Below, piece after piece: positions 55,973 through 64,000 of a DNA stretch of 64,000 bases. Made by a program: the position numbers and the translations under genes. The notes under the pieces are model-generated. The model worked only from the letters and a program-made list of their open reading frames with translations, did not search any database and was not told the DNA's origin. Location: NCBI RefSeq assembly GCF_007475525.1, contig NZ_CP037899.1:2108001-2172000 (forward strand), given 5' to 3'. The stretch's first letter is position 1. Every line of letters starts with the position of its first letter. The DNA comes from Methylacidiphilum kamchatkense Kam1. Lineage in GTDB: Bacteria > Verrucomicrobiota > Verrucomicrobiia > Methylacidiphilales > Methylacidiphilaceae.

Positions 55973-56577
55973 GAAGACTCCTAGCCTTTTTATTTTTTAG
56001 TCTGTTTTTCTTTTTAATTAAGGAACCCTTTTATGGAGAAGAGACCGCCGACCCACAAATACCACATCTTCCAATCCCTTCTCCTCCTGGTTATCAAGAA
56101 GAACAACAATCTAATGCCAATGGAACAAACGCAAACCGTGAAAAAGAAAAACTGATCTTTCCTCCAGCACAATACGCAAAAGAGCCTTTAAAACCGCCTC
56201 CCGGTATCATTGTAGAAGACTATATAGGGCATAGAGCTGTTGACAAGCATGGGAGCGGATGGGGTTGGGTTAAAAAACCTAACGAAGACTGGAAAGATGC
56301 GCATTGGATTGCCCTAAAAGAAACGCCTGGTGGCGTTGTCGCTCCTTGGAGAAAGCTTAAAAAAAAGGCTGCCGATGATAATTTCGAATATCGGATGAGA
56401 GGCTACATTGCTGATTATAAAGTGTATGATCCGCACACAAACGAGTTACTAGAAGTTTTTGTTCCAGAAATGATCGAACCCATTGGTCCAGCAAAACCTT
56501 TAACAAGGAAGCCTGGCCCTCCTTCTCGATTTGCTCACATACCTGAAGAATGGAATCCTAGGAGAAACGTCCAATAA
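55969..56577 (+). CDS. Exported proline-rich protein of unknown function
   Basis: A 202-residue product (ATG 55969 overlapping the previous stop; ATG 55960 also in frame). A signal peptide (LLAFLFFSLFFFLIKEPFYG) is followed by a low-complexity Pro/Glu/Asn-rich linker of about 50 residues, then a compact region with a Trp-rich core (GSGWGWVKKPNEDWKDAHW, APWRKL) and a charged, Pro-rich tail. I recognise no domain. The coupled start with the possible peptidase suggests joint function at the cell surface or periplasm. It converges on haoB. Confidence 0.55.
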   Translation: MRRLLAFLFFSLFFFLIKEPFYGEETADPQIPHLPIPSPPGYQEEQQSNANGTNANREKEKLIFPPAQYAKEPLKPPPGIIVEDYIGHRAVDKHGSGWGWVKKPNEDWKDAHWIALKETPGGVVAPWRKLKKKAADDNFEYRMRGYIADYKVYDPHTNELLEVFVPEMIEPIGPAKPLTRKPGPPSRFAHIPEEWNPRRNVQ

Positions 56578-56634
56578 ACTTCATAACGCTGCGGGCTCAA
56601 AACGATTGGTAGGATCAACAATAGAGTCTTTAGG

Positions 56635-57606
56635 CTATTCCAATGCATAAAATTGTAGGTAGCCTCCCCATGAAGATTGATACAAACGTCTTACTCCAGG
56701 AAGAGGGTTGGCAATGGAAGTAGTTAAAGGCAAAAGTCTTCCAAGTAGGCTTTCTTTCGCTTTTTTGTCCGCTCTCCAAACCAATATGTCATGCGAAGGC
56801 AGTTCTTGGATCATATATCCAGCAGATTCCTTCTCATTGACCCATTTCATAACCATAGGAATCAATCCATGGATGTCTGTTCCGGCTCTTGGAAAGACTC
56901 GCCAATCATATCCCATCGATTGAGGAGATTGGCCAAAAGCCAAAGCCAGATTAGAAATGTCTTCAGTAGTAATGCATAGATAGAGGGGACGGCTCTGCGG
57001 TAAGGCTTTTTTCAAAATTTCCAATCCTTCCACAGCATTGGCAGCATAAGATTTTGCTAAAATGCTCAATCGATTTGTTTCTTTTGGAGCTCCAAACATT
57101 TCTTCAAGCATCTTCAATCCATCTTTTGGGATTACTGTCGAATCATAGCTTTCAATCCATATTTCCTTTCCTGTAAAGAGTTTTAACCTTTGTGAGACAT
57201 CCCACCACCCTATGAAAAGAGCATTGGATGGAGCATGTGCGTTAACCGATCGCATGGCCTCTATCCATATCCGATTGAGCACATCGTCAATTTCCGAACC
57301 AATCGGTTTTGGAGGAAAAACCCTAGCAAAACAGCTCGTATTTTGCGAGTCGAGATATTGTGCGATCCAAAAATGGCCTTTATTTCCAAAAGCATAATGC
57401 CAATACTTTTGGACTGGGAAGAATGTAGGCAAGGATAGAAATTGGGAGTCCTTCGTTTCAATTTTAATCAAGGGTTCACGTTTTTTTTCGTGATTGCTCC
57501 AAAGGCTTTGGAGGATTAACACAATCCCACCAGCAAATAGAATCAATCCCCAAAAAACTGGTCCTCTTTTTTTTAGAAAAAAATTTTTAGTTTCTTCTGT
57601 AGGCAA
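56635..57606 (-). CDS. haoB: HaoB, hydroxylamine oxidoreductase-associated protein
   Basis: A 323-residue protein, one N-terminal membrane helix (PVFWGLILFAGGIVLILQSLW) then a large soluble domain predicted outside the cytoplasm. Its position 30 bases behind haoA, plus its WWDVSQRLKLFTGKEIWIES-type aromatic middle and general layout, match HaoB of ammonia oxidisers and methanotrophs. HaoB is thought to help mature or anchor HAO, but its mode of action is not established. There is no haem motif (CxxCH). The identification rests mainly on position and size. Confidence 0.75.
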   Translation of the reverse strand: MPTEETKNFFLKKRGPVFWGLILFAGGIVLILQSLWSNHEKKREPLIKIETKDSQFLSLPTFFPVQKYWHYAFGNKGHFWIAQYLDSQNTSCFARVFPPKPIGSEIDDVLNRIWIEAMRSVNAHAPSNALFIGWWDVSQRLKLFTGKEIWIESYDSTVIPKDGLKMLEEMFGAPKETNRLSILAKSYAANAVEGLEILKKALPQSRPLYLCITTEDISNLALAFGQSPQSMGYDWRVFPRAGTDIHGLIPMVMKWVNEKESAGYMIQELPSHDILVWRADKKAKESLLGRLLPLTTSIANPLPGVRRLYQSSWGGYLQFYALE

Positions 57607-57636
57607 TTTTTTGAATTAAAAAAATAAAATTAAAAA

Positions 57637-59784
57637 TTACTTTTTTTTCCTTTTATTCCCAAAGCTTTTCCCAAAAGATGAACTTAAAAGGATGATCCCA
57701 GCACTCGATCCAATAATACCAAATAGGAGTTTTGCTTTACTAGATAAAAGAGAAGTATGATCTCCTGTTGAAAGCTGAGATTCATGAGGTCTATTTCTTA
57801 ACCTTGTATTTTCATCCATAATCTCCGTATATCTTTCAAGCAATACACTCCAACCAGCCGAATAAGTAAAACCTCCAGGATTGGCATGCATGACTCCCTT
57901 ATAGTGTTGAATCATGTCATGTTCCCACATATTAGCATACACTCGTTCAACATGACTTGGATTGTTTCCCTTAGCCCAAAAAAGCTGGAAAAAAGCACCA
58001 GGAGCGTCCTTTTCGGGAGGGGGAGGGACAGGACGGTTCGTTTTTTGTCCAACCAACAGTCCATCCTTATAAAGAGCTTCGATAACTTTTTTTGCTTCTT
58101 CCTGAACTTTTAATCCATCAAAGATCGCCTGATCGGCTGTCTCTAACCATTCTCCTGCAAACCGAGCAGAATGGCAAGCCGAACATGTGGCTATCCAATC
58201 TTCTTTCCTTTGTTGGTACCAAGGCTGTTTTTCCTTAATGCCCTGGGCAATTTCTGGGGTGGGATTAAAGGCCCAACGGACTTTTCTTACCAAATTGTGG
58301 CTGTACTCCCCATGATATTCAAAATGGCAACTCGCACAGGTTGGAGCAGTATATCCACCCTTGGCGATAGCATCTTTTAAAGGAACATCAAAATTCCAGT
58401 TCTTAGCTTGAGCCTGAAAAATGGTCCCATGCTTTGAAAGCATGTAATTTTCAAATTCATTATGGTCCACTCCATTATGACAGGTTGCACATGAAAGAGG
58501 ATTACGGGCCTCTGCAGCTGAAAAACTATGCCGTGTGTGGCATCCATCACAGCGATTCTGTTGATAATGACACATATCACAGCCTTGAGCTACAGCTCTT
58601 TCAGACATGGCTGCCCAAGCTGCCAAGTTCACATTTGCTTCCCAATCTACAGCATGAGAGGGATGACCTTGAGGCCATTCATTATGAGGCCACTTTTGTT
58701 TACGTTCCGATTCTGATTCAGCAAATTGTCGCACATGACAACTACCGCATGTCACTCTATCAGGCATATGAAGATCGACATCATGGCGTATTTTCTGTGC
58801 ACCTATGGATCCATGACAGTCGATGCAAGAGACTTCTTTAAGCTGCTCATGATTTTTGAGTATTCCTTGAGAGTGAAGCTGTTTTTCCACCTCTGCTAGT
58901 TCCTTCTTTTTATAAGCTTTAGGGTCCTGATCCGAGAGTTTTCTTATTGCCTCAAGATTGCCATGTATACTGTTTTCCCAAGCATGAAATACTCCTGGGG
59001 TTACTGTTTTATGGCAGGCCAAGCAATCAGAACGACTGACCTCGCCTTTGATACTTTGAGGCGGATGATAAAAGTTTTTTGGATTCCAATACATTTCCAT
59101 AGGGATTGGTTCCCAATACTGCGCATGAATTCCTTTCCCTGGATGAGAGGCGTCATAATTTTTTATTAGCTCTTTGAGATCTTCTTCCGGCTTCTTGACG
59201 TAGGAACTAGAAAGATTGTGAGGTCTTAAAGCTAAAACAGCTGAAGGACTCAACACTTTTTTTCTTTCTTTCTTAATATCATCCAGACTGATGAATGACT
59301 TATCGGAAGCCAGTTTTTCTTTGTTGCCCCAGGCAGATAAAACATAGTTGAGGACATCAACTAGCTGTTGATCATCGAATACTTTTCCCCAACCAGGCAT
59401 TGATCCGTCGTATTGTTGAGTACCGACTTGAATGGGACCTTCAAGACCATAGAGCACGACATCGATAAGATATTCTTTACCATTTTTTGAGTTTACAATA
59501 TTCGGCACATGTCCCACAAGAGGGGGATAAGATCCGACTAATCCTTGTCCACTTTGTTGATGGCAACCAATACAACTCCGGCTGAATAGTTCCTGACCAC
59601 GAATAAATTCCTTTTGTTCTTTTTCTCTAGAAAGCGGGGGCTCTTCAGTCAGTACATACTGTGTAGTGAGATTTTGCAACCATTGATCCAAAACAATTTT
59701 CCCCTGAGTAGTGGTTACTTGAGCAACAAGATTGCTCAAAGAACAAAATAAGAGAAAAAAAAGAAAGCCAAATGCCCATCTCAT
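57637..59784 (-). CDS. haoA: Hydroxylamine oxidoreductase with N-terminal cytochrome c domain and C-terminal membrane anchor
   Basis: A 715-residue multihaem cytochrome. After a signal peptide (1-21), residues about 60-155 form a class I cytochrome c (CIGCH at 71, Met ligand likely in GSMPGW). The HAO part follows with eight CxxCH: near 254, 330, 346, 402, 412, 432, 483 and 534, so nine haems in total. Signature segments are GYTAPTCASCHFEYHGEYSH, VGQKTNRPVPPPPE, LFWAKGNNP and HANPGGFTYSAGW. The last holds Tyr641, a candidate for the cross-link to the catalytic P460 haem. A C-terminal helix (about 685-700) and Lys-rich tail should anchor it. In methanotrophs HAO turns toxic hydroxylamine into NO. 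Confidence 0.92.
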   Translation of the reverse strand: MRWAFGFLFFLLFCSLSNLVAQVTTTQGKIVLDQWLQNLTTQYVLTEEPPLSREKEQKEFIRGQELFSRSCIGCHQQSGQGLVGSYPPLVGHVPNIVNSKNGKEYLIDVVLYGLEGPIQVGTQQYDGSMPGWGKVFDDQQLVDVLNYVLSAWGNKEKLASDKSFISLDDIKKERKKVLSPSAVLALRPHNLSSSYVKKPEEDLKELIKNYDASHPGKGIHAQYWEPIPMEMYWNPKNFYHPPQSIKGEVSRSDCLACHKTVTPGVFHAWENSIHGNLEAIRKLSDQDPKAYKKKELAEVEKQLHSQGILKNHEQLKEVSCIDCHGSIGAQKIRHDVDLHMPDRVTCGSCHVRQFAESESERKQKWPHNEWPQGHPSHAVDWEANVNLAAWAAMSERAVAQGCDMCHYQQNRCDGCHTRHSFSAAEARNPLSCATCHNGVDHNEFENYMLSKHGTIFQAQAKNWNFDVPLKDAIAKGGYTAPTCASCHFEYHGEYSHNLVRKVRWAFNPTPEIAQGIKEKQPWYQQRKEDWIATCSACHSARFAGEWLETADQAIFDGLKVQEEAKKVIEALYKDGLLVGQKTNRPVPPPPEKDAPGAFFQLFWAKGNNPSHVERVYANMWEHDMIQHYKGVMHANPGGFTYSAGWSVLLERYTEIMDENTRLRNRPHESQLSTGDHTSLLSSKAKLLFGIIGSSAGIILLSSSFGKSFGNKRKKK

Positions 59785-59878
59785 CGGTTTCCAAAATATT
59801 TAGAAACTTATCATAATTATCATCTGCGTAACGGCAAATATTATTAATTATTTTTATCTCAAAACGAAAGATTTGTTT

Positions 59879-60382
59879 TTAGAAGAAGTCTTCGGTTTTT
59901 GTTTTCCATCCATCTTCCTCTTCAATCATTTCTCCCTTGAAGGCTCTAGATTGCCATTTTTGCCCATATTCTTTTTCTATTTGTGATATCTCCTTCCCAC
60001 TTTTTTTTGCTTCTAGATTATAGAGGATTTGTCTGTCACGATTTTCCTCGTCAACGATTTTTTGAATATAATTTCTGTATTCTTCATCTTCAGTGCTCTT
60101 CACTATGTGAAGATAGCCATCTTTTCCTTCTCCAATCATTCTGTTGTTTTTCAATGCTTGAATTTCACCCATTCTCATTCTTCGCCTTTCCTGAATGGAA
60201 TGATAAGAATAGAAAGGTTGCTGAATAGGAGGGCTTTTTACATTCACAGAAGCATTAACATCATAAAGCTTGGGTTGCTTGGGAGATATTCGCACAGAAC
60301 GACAGCCGTTTACTATGAGGAGGAAAACAAAAAATACCCCAATCCACAAAACCTTAGCCCTATATTCACTCTCTGAGCCCAT
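59879..60382 (-). CDS. DUF1318 (YdbL-like) lipoprotein
   Basis: A 167-residue protein with a lipoprotein signal (FFVFLLIVNGC, lipobox Cys near 27). The mature part has MIGEGKDGYLHIV, then the Glu-Asn-Arg-Arg-type helix VDEENRDRQILYNLEAKK and WQSRAFKGEMI, matching the DUF1318 family of small periplasmic proteins of unknown role (YdbL in E. coli). It is 94 bases upstream of haoA on the same strand and so may be co-transcribed with it; whether it helps HAO is unknown. Confidence 0.7.
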   Translation of the reverse strand: MGSESEYRAKVLWIGVFFVFLLIVNGCRSVRISPKQPKLYDVNASVNVKSPPIQQPFYSYHSIQERRRMRMGEIQALKNNRMIGEGKDGYLHIVKSTEDEEYRNYIQKIVDEENRDRQILYNLEAKKSGKEISQIEKEYGQKWQSRAFKGEMIEEEDGWKTKTEDFF

Positions 60383-60550
60383 GATTATCCGTTTAACAAG
60401 AAGCCTCTACAAGAAGCAAGGGGATAATTGCGGATAAGTCTATACAGAGGCAATTTCAAAAAAATCATTGTTGCAACAACAAGAAAGGTTCTTCACTTAG
60501 AATCAAATGGCAATCTCTAGAGAGGACAAAAGGGAATAGTTTGGGTCTTT

Positions 60551-61243
60551 CTATGAATCGTAGGGTGAAGGAGATATATCAGAAAAGTGAAAAAATTGCT
60601 CCTGAATTTCATTCAAAGCAAATCGCACTTCTTTAAAGGCAGCAGAAAGAAAGGAAAAAATACCTTGCAAGCTATTTTTTTGGGCTTCCGGATAACTTGC
60701 TGCTAGGGCATAACTCCGCATGCCAAGGCTTTCATAAAATTCCATGCCAGGCGATCCATTCCAGCATCGTTCTATATTTTCTTTAAATAGGCCACAAACA
60801 AATAGAGAATAATCGGCGATAAAATGATGTAGTCGATAAGCCTGCATGGAACCTGCCGTTTTCTCCAAAGATAAAAGCAAATCAGACATTCTCACAAAAT
60901 TTCTTCGACTCCCTAGTCGGTAGAAAGGGGCTAACGAGTCCATTTTCAAAAATCGCATAAGCAGTTTTGTAATATAGGAAATTAATTCTTGATTTTTCAG
61001 TCCTCTTTTACCCAAGGCAAGTCTACCTAAATACTGAAAGTAGAGTTGAGCAGATATGGGGATAGGACTAGGAGCTTCAAGGATGTATCTTTTTATGGAC
61101 TCAAAATCCAAAATCTGATCAATCTTCTCAGGTTCTTGCTTGAGGAGATGGATTAAAGCTATCTTTTCTTTTTGGTTTTTCCCAAGTTTTTGTGCTAGAA
61201 TTTCAATATCTTTTTCGGTTATGTGAGTGATTTTTGGGTTCAT
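60551..61243 (-). CDS. Hypothetical protein, alpha-helical
   Basis: A 230-residue, mostly helical, soluble protein I do not recognise. It has no signal, membrane helix or Cys pair. Residues 1-60 are Lys-rich helices (ITEKDIEILAQKLGKNQKEK). The middle has Arg/Leu-rich segments such as RLGSRRNFVRMSDLL, reminiscent of helical repeat proteins, and the end is acidic and aromatic. The start codon at 61243 overlaps the long upstream frame of the divergent Nudix gene, but that gene is best started at 61298, so the two do not overlap. Confidence 0.55.
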   Translation of the reverse strand: MNPKITHITEKDIEILAQKLGKNQKEKIALIHLLKQEPEKIDQILDFESIKRYILEAPSPIPISAQLYFQYLGRLALGKRGLKNQELISYITKLLMRFLKMDSLAPFYRLGSRRNFVRMSDLLLSLEKTAGSMQAYRLHHFIADYSLFVCGLFKENIERCWNGSPGMEFYESLGMRSYALAASYPEAQKNSLQGIFSFLSAAFKEVRFALNEIQEQFFHFSDISPSPYDS

Positions 61244-61297
61244 TTCAATTATTTATTAAGCAGTTTTAATTCCAGCATCAAGAAGCTATTTATTACT

Positions 61298-61813
61298 ATG
61301 GAAGAATATTTTGATATTGTTGATGACAAAGATAAGATCATTGGGAAAGACACTCGGCAAAATGTGCATTTGAAAAAACTAAAGCACCGTGCGGTACATA
61401 TCCTTTTACAAAATCAAAACAAAGAAGTTTTTCTTCAAAAAAGATCTCCTCTCAAGGATGTAAATCCTAATTGTTGGGATTCTTCTTGCAGTGGTCATGT
61501 GCTTTCGGGAGAAGATTATGATACGGCAGCTCACAGAGAGTTAACTGAAGAACTTGGTTTGCAACTTAACCAACCATTAATTAAACTCTTCAAATTATCT
61601 GCAGATGCTAAGACAGGAAATGAATTTATTTGGGTTTATTTAGGGTTTTCAAACGGCCCCTTTCAACTGAATCCTCAAGAAATTGCAGAAGGCAACTTTT
61701 ATTCCTTTTCCTGGATCAACTTCAAATTAGCCACTGAACCTGAATCTTTTTCCAATGCTTTCGCCTATATATGGCAATGTTTCACCGGCTATAAAAAATG
61801 CCATCTGTTATGA
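61298..61813 (+). CDS. Nudix hydrolase (isopentenyl-diphosphate isomerase/YfcD-like)
   Basis: A 171-residue Nudix protein. The Nudix box is complete at residues 66-88: GHVLSGEDYDTAAHRELTEE with G-x5-E-x7-RE-x2-EE-x-G. The opening (EEYFDIVDDKDKIIGKDTR) and VFLQKRSPLKDVNPNCWD match the YfcD/Idi-like subgroup, but the Cys of true isopentenyl-diphosphate isomerase cannot be confirmed. It likely cleaves a nucleoside- or diphosphate-linked molecule. The frame is open to 61223; I choose the ATG at 61298 from the family start. It ends six bases into the convergent hemolysin III gene. Confidence 0.78.
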   Translation: MEEYFDIVDDKDKIIGKDTRQNVHLKKLKHRAVHILLQNQNKEVFLQKRSPLKDVNPNCWDSSCSGHVLSGEDYDTAAHRELTEELGLQLNQPLIKLFKLSADAKTGNEFIWVYLGFSNGPFQLNPQEIAEGNFYSFSWINFKLATEPESFSNAFAYIWQCFTGYKKCHLL

Positions 61814-62433
61814 AGGAACTAATGAGTACACCATGAGATACATAAAAAAGCTTCCGAGGAGAACCATTAGATGCCAAAGATTATGGAAATTAAAATTCCT
61901 GCTTTGAGGCCATTTGAGAATGTAACTGAAAGCACCAATTGTATAAATTATCCCCCCACTTAATGCATAATCCAAAGAAACTTTTGAAAGATGGATTCTC
62001 GGTAAAAACAAAATTCCTACCCAACCCATTCCCAAATAAAATCCTGTATATAACCATCTAGAAGGATAGGAAAAAAAATTTTTATAAGAATACCAGTTAT
62101 TGCTATCGCCCACATAAGGGCAAGTAGCATTACCCTGTATTCCTTATCGGCAGCTTTTACAATAACAGGCGTATAAGTAGCTGCAATGAGAATATAAATC
62201 GAACAATGATCTAATTTCCTAAAGGAGGGAAGCAGTTTAGAAGTAATATCTACAGAATGATAGAGGCTACTGGAGACAAACATGAAGATCAAACTGAGTC
62301 CATAAATCAGATTATCCAATGGATTGATGGAACTCCGCAAATCTTTAAAGAAGAGAACTTCAAGGCCTATGACAGAGAGTATGGCCCCAAAAACATGCGA
62401 ATAGGTATTAAAAGGCTCTCTGATTTTTTTCAC
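61808..62433 (-). pseudogene. Hemolysin III/PAQR-family membrane protein, frameshifted
   Basis: A seven-helix protein of the hemolysin III (YqfA, PAQR) family in two frames. The N-terminal part (GTG 62433 on) has REPFNTYSHVFGAILSVIG, FVSSSLYHSVD and RKLDHCSIYILIAATYTP, the family's metal-site His and Asp blocks. The C-terminal part has FNFHNLWHLMVLLGSFFMYL with the second His pair. They meet at eight A on the plus strand (62071-62078); one more base reads GILIKIFFSYPSRWLYTGFYLG, as in family members, giving about 208 residues. Probably intact if the run is mis-called. The role is unclear; a few members are lipid-linked or hydrolase-like. Confidence 0.8.
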
Positions 62434-62540
62434 TATGTCCGTTCCTCATGATTCATAAAAACTGAATAGCCTTCAGCTAACTTTTTATCTCTATAGGACA
62501 ATATAAGAAAATACTATTTTTTTACAGGGCAGTTGGAATC

Positions 62541-63710
62541 TTATTGAGGCTCTGTTTGGGTTTGTAAAGAATAACCGAAAGCTTCTTGCAAGGGAGAAGC
62601 ATATCCAGTCAGTTCGACATACCCTTCCCCATGGATAGGTATGCCCTCTTTTTTTCCTTCAACGCTTACGGCTCCCTCCCAATAAGCAAGAAAACCTAAT
62701 TGGTGCAGAACCAGCTCTTGGGAAGCCATTTTGGGTTTCACTGTAATTTCAATCGGAGGATCAAATAATTTAATCTTCCAACCAGCTGGATAAGTTGCTT
62801 GGGTATTGGGACTTTTCCAAAAAGCAGTTCGATCAACGCTAAAATCTTCTTTTTTGAGAATTCGAACAGTGTTTTTCCCTACCCATGTTCCTCCGGAATT
62901 GGAGTCGAACACTCCTTCTTTTGTCCGCAAACAATAAAGCATGAGTTCTTCATTCGTATCCAGCTGAATGGCAAACCAATCCCAACCCACTTCGTTATTC
63001 CCAAGTGAATTTGTAGTAAATTCATGATCAAACCAACTGGTCCCATGAACGCGCCATTCTTTGTTTGAGACCCGAATTGATCCATTGGTCATGAGCCTGG
63101 TAAAGGAATAGTAATAGGAAGCACATCCCTTTTGATCGGCTTTTTTACTCAGCCCATTTGCACCATGTAAAACTGGAGGTTTGCAAGTTTCTAGATTAAG
63201 ATCAATAGCAATCTCGCCCTCATTAGCATGGATATGAAACTTTTCTTTTGTGTTGTCTATAGTTCGCAGTTCCCATCCTCTAATCCATCCACCCATGCTT
63301 CCTTCTAGGACGCCTGCAAGTTCCAAAGCTCCCCGATCAGCTCTTTCATAGGCATAAAACTTCTTTCTCCGGATATCACTTAAAGCAAAATGAGCAAAAT
63401 AAATATCCCTGAGTCCCCACTTGCTTATTTTTTGGGGTGGAGAACAAAAAAGACCTTGCCTAAATAATGTCCATTGAAATCCAAAAGGCTCTCTATTCTC
63501 TCCATAGAGATTCCCAGTAAAATACCACCACTCCGTTTTAAATTCTGGATGGGCTCCATGATCTCTTGGAAAAACCCATACCCATGGTTGATCTACTATT
63601 TTCCAATCTTGTTGGGCATATAGAAAGGCTCCTACATTCCAAAAAACCAAGCAGAAGAAGGCTAAAATAGGAGAGAAAAAAGTAAAAAAATTTTTTTGAA
63701 AACTAGGCAT
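62541..63710 (-). CDS. AttH/CrtC-like lipocalin-fold protein (exported)
   Basis: A 389-residue protein with an N-terminal signal or anchor (FFTFFSPILAFFCLVFWNVG) and a double lipocalin-like fold of the AttH family: RDHGAHPEFKTEWWYFTGNL near residue 50, FGFQWTLFRQGL, YFAHFALSD and WFDHEFTTN. This family includes carotenoid 1,2-hydratase, but also many exported proteins encoded beside ABC exporters, as here, where the permease stop touches this start (63711/63710). The pair likely moves or processes a lipid-like molecule across the envelope; the true substrate is not known. Confidence 0.78.
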   Translation of the reverse strand: MPSFQKNFFTFFSPILAFFCLVFWNVGAFLYAQQDWKIVDQPWVWVFPRDHGAHPEFKTEWWYFTGNLYGENREPFGFQWTLFRQGLFCSPPQKISKWGLRDIYFAHFALSDIRRKKFYAYERADRGALELAGVLEGSMGGWIRGWELRTIDNTKEKFHIHANEGEIAIDLNLETCKPPVLHGANGLSKKADQKGCASYYYSFTRLMTNGSIRVSNKEWRVHGTSWFDHEFTTNSLGNNEVGWDWFAIQLDTNEELMLYCLRTKEGVFDSNSGGTWVGKNTVRILKKEDFSVDRTAFWKSPNTQATYPAGWKIKLFDPPIEITVKPKMASQELVLHQLGFLAYWEGAVSVEGKKEGIPIHGEGYVELTGYASPLQEAFGYSLQTQTEPQ

Positions 63711-64000
63711 TTATTCCATCCTTAGATTTTTTGCAATGTTGTCCTTAGATAACTGATAGGCAGGCAGAACAGAAGCCATGATAGCAATAATAAGAACGGC
63801 AAAAGGTAGCCAGAAGATAATGTCCCAAGGAGTTGACCAGTCGATGGTCCAACCAAAAAATGCCCTATTAATCACATAAGTCAACACAACGGCTAAGGCA
63901 AATCCAGCCATAACCCCAAGGAAAGAAGCAATAAGGCCCACAAGGCCAGATTCACCTATTACCAATGTAAAAACCGTCGATTTAGAAGCACCAATCGAAC
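63711..64000 (-). CDS. ABC transporter permease, FtsX/MacB family (C-terminal part, cut by window edge)
   Basis: The frame runs off the right edge at 64000. The 96 or so residues visible begin SIGASKSTVFTLVIGESGLVG, the coupling helix of FtsX-type permeases, then two membrane helices (LIASFLGVMAGFALAVVLTYVINRAFFG and a last one near IIFWLPFAVLIIAIMASVLPA) and the ending YQLSKDNIAKNLRME. These are the last helices of a MacB/LolC-like permease. The AttH-like gene follows with no gap in the same transcript. Confidence 0.85.
   Translation of the reverse strand, partial: SIGASKSTVFTLVIGESGLVGLIASFLGVMAGFALAVVLTYVINRAFFGWTIDWSTPWDIIFWLPFAVLIIAIMASVLPAYQLSKDNIAKNLRME

Noticed and set aside
61223-61297. 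N-terminal extension of the Nudix protein
   Set aside because: It overlaps the start of the divergent hypothetical gene, and family members begin at the EEYFDIVD segment.

Overview
The window (about 40% G+C by eye) looks like the chromosome of a Methylacidiphilum-type verrucomicrobial methanotroph. The grounds are a haoA/haoB pair of the methanotroph hydroxylamine oxidoreductase type, a group 3b-type [NiFe]-hydrogenase, a futalosine-pathway mqnD gene, and the general gene complement. The species is an inference; no 16S rRNA or pmo gene lies in the window. No tRNA, rRNA, CRISPR array or intact insertion sequence was seen.

Layout. 0-7.4 kb: an Mpv17-like membrane protein, an aldehyde dehydrogenase, then a surface-polysaccharide patch (glycosyltransferase, DegT-type aminotransferase, a broken higher-GC remnant, a frameshifted family 2 glycosyltransferase, an FkbM methyltransferase). 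7.7-19.3 kb: a redox island of two divergent operons. Leftward are pyruvate:ferredoxin oxidoreductase, a dihydroorotate-dehydrogenase-like protein and a HydB/HydG electron-transfer pair. Rightward are a second HydB/HydG pair, a cyclic-nucleotide-binding protein and the hydrogenase small and large subunits. 19.4-31.7 kb: divergent pyruvate kinase, rfbA/rfbB, riboflavin synthase, an SDR, an EgtD-like methyltransferase, comEC, rhodanese-DUF5069 and mnmG. 31.9-39.6 kb: dnaB, thiG, mqnD, a histone-deacetylase-family gene, a small cytochrome c, thrB, rhomboid and nadC. 39.9-48.4 kb: a DUF4388/GTPase/roadblock module directly followed by the F-type ATP synthase operon (atpBEFHAGDC). 48.5-56.6 kb: DUF971, tilS, an rRNA pseudouridine synthase, argH, ccsA, ribBA and two exported proteins of unknown function. 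56.6-60.4 kb: haoB, haoA and a DUF1318 lipoprotein. 60.5-64 kb: an unknown protein, a Nudix hydrolase, a hemolysin III family protein, and an AttH-like protein next to an ABC permease cut by the window edge.

How they fit together. The redox island links pyruvate, ferredoxin, NAD(P)H and H2. The ccsA assembly factor would serve cytochromes such as HaoA. Three loci (ribE, ribBA, thiG) supply flavin and thiamine cofactors that the redox enzymes need.

A striking technical or biological pattern: at least five genes (family 2 glycosyltransferase, hydrogenase large subunit, comEC, cytochrome c, hemolysin III) are each broken by the apparent loss of exactly one base inside a homopolymer of 5-9 bases, and adding that base back restores a family-typical protein every time. 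A sixth case lies in the remnant at 4.8-5.4 kb. Homopolymer under-calling in the assembly is the simplest explanation, so these genes should not be taken as truly dead without resequencing.
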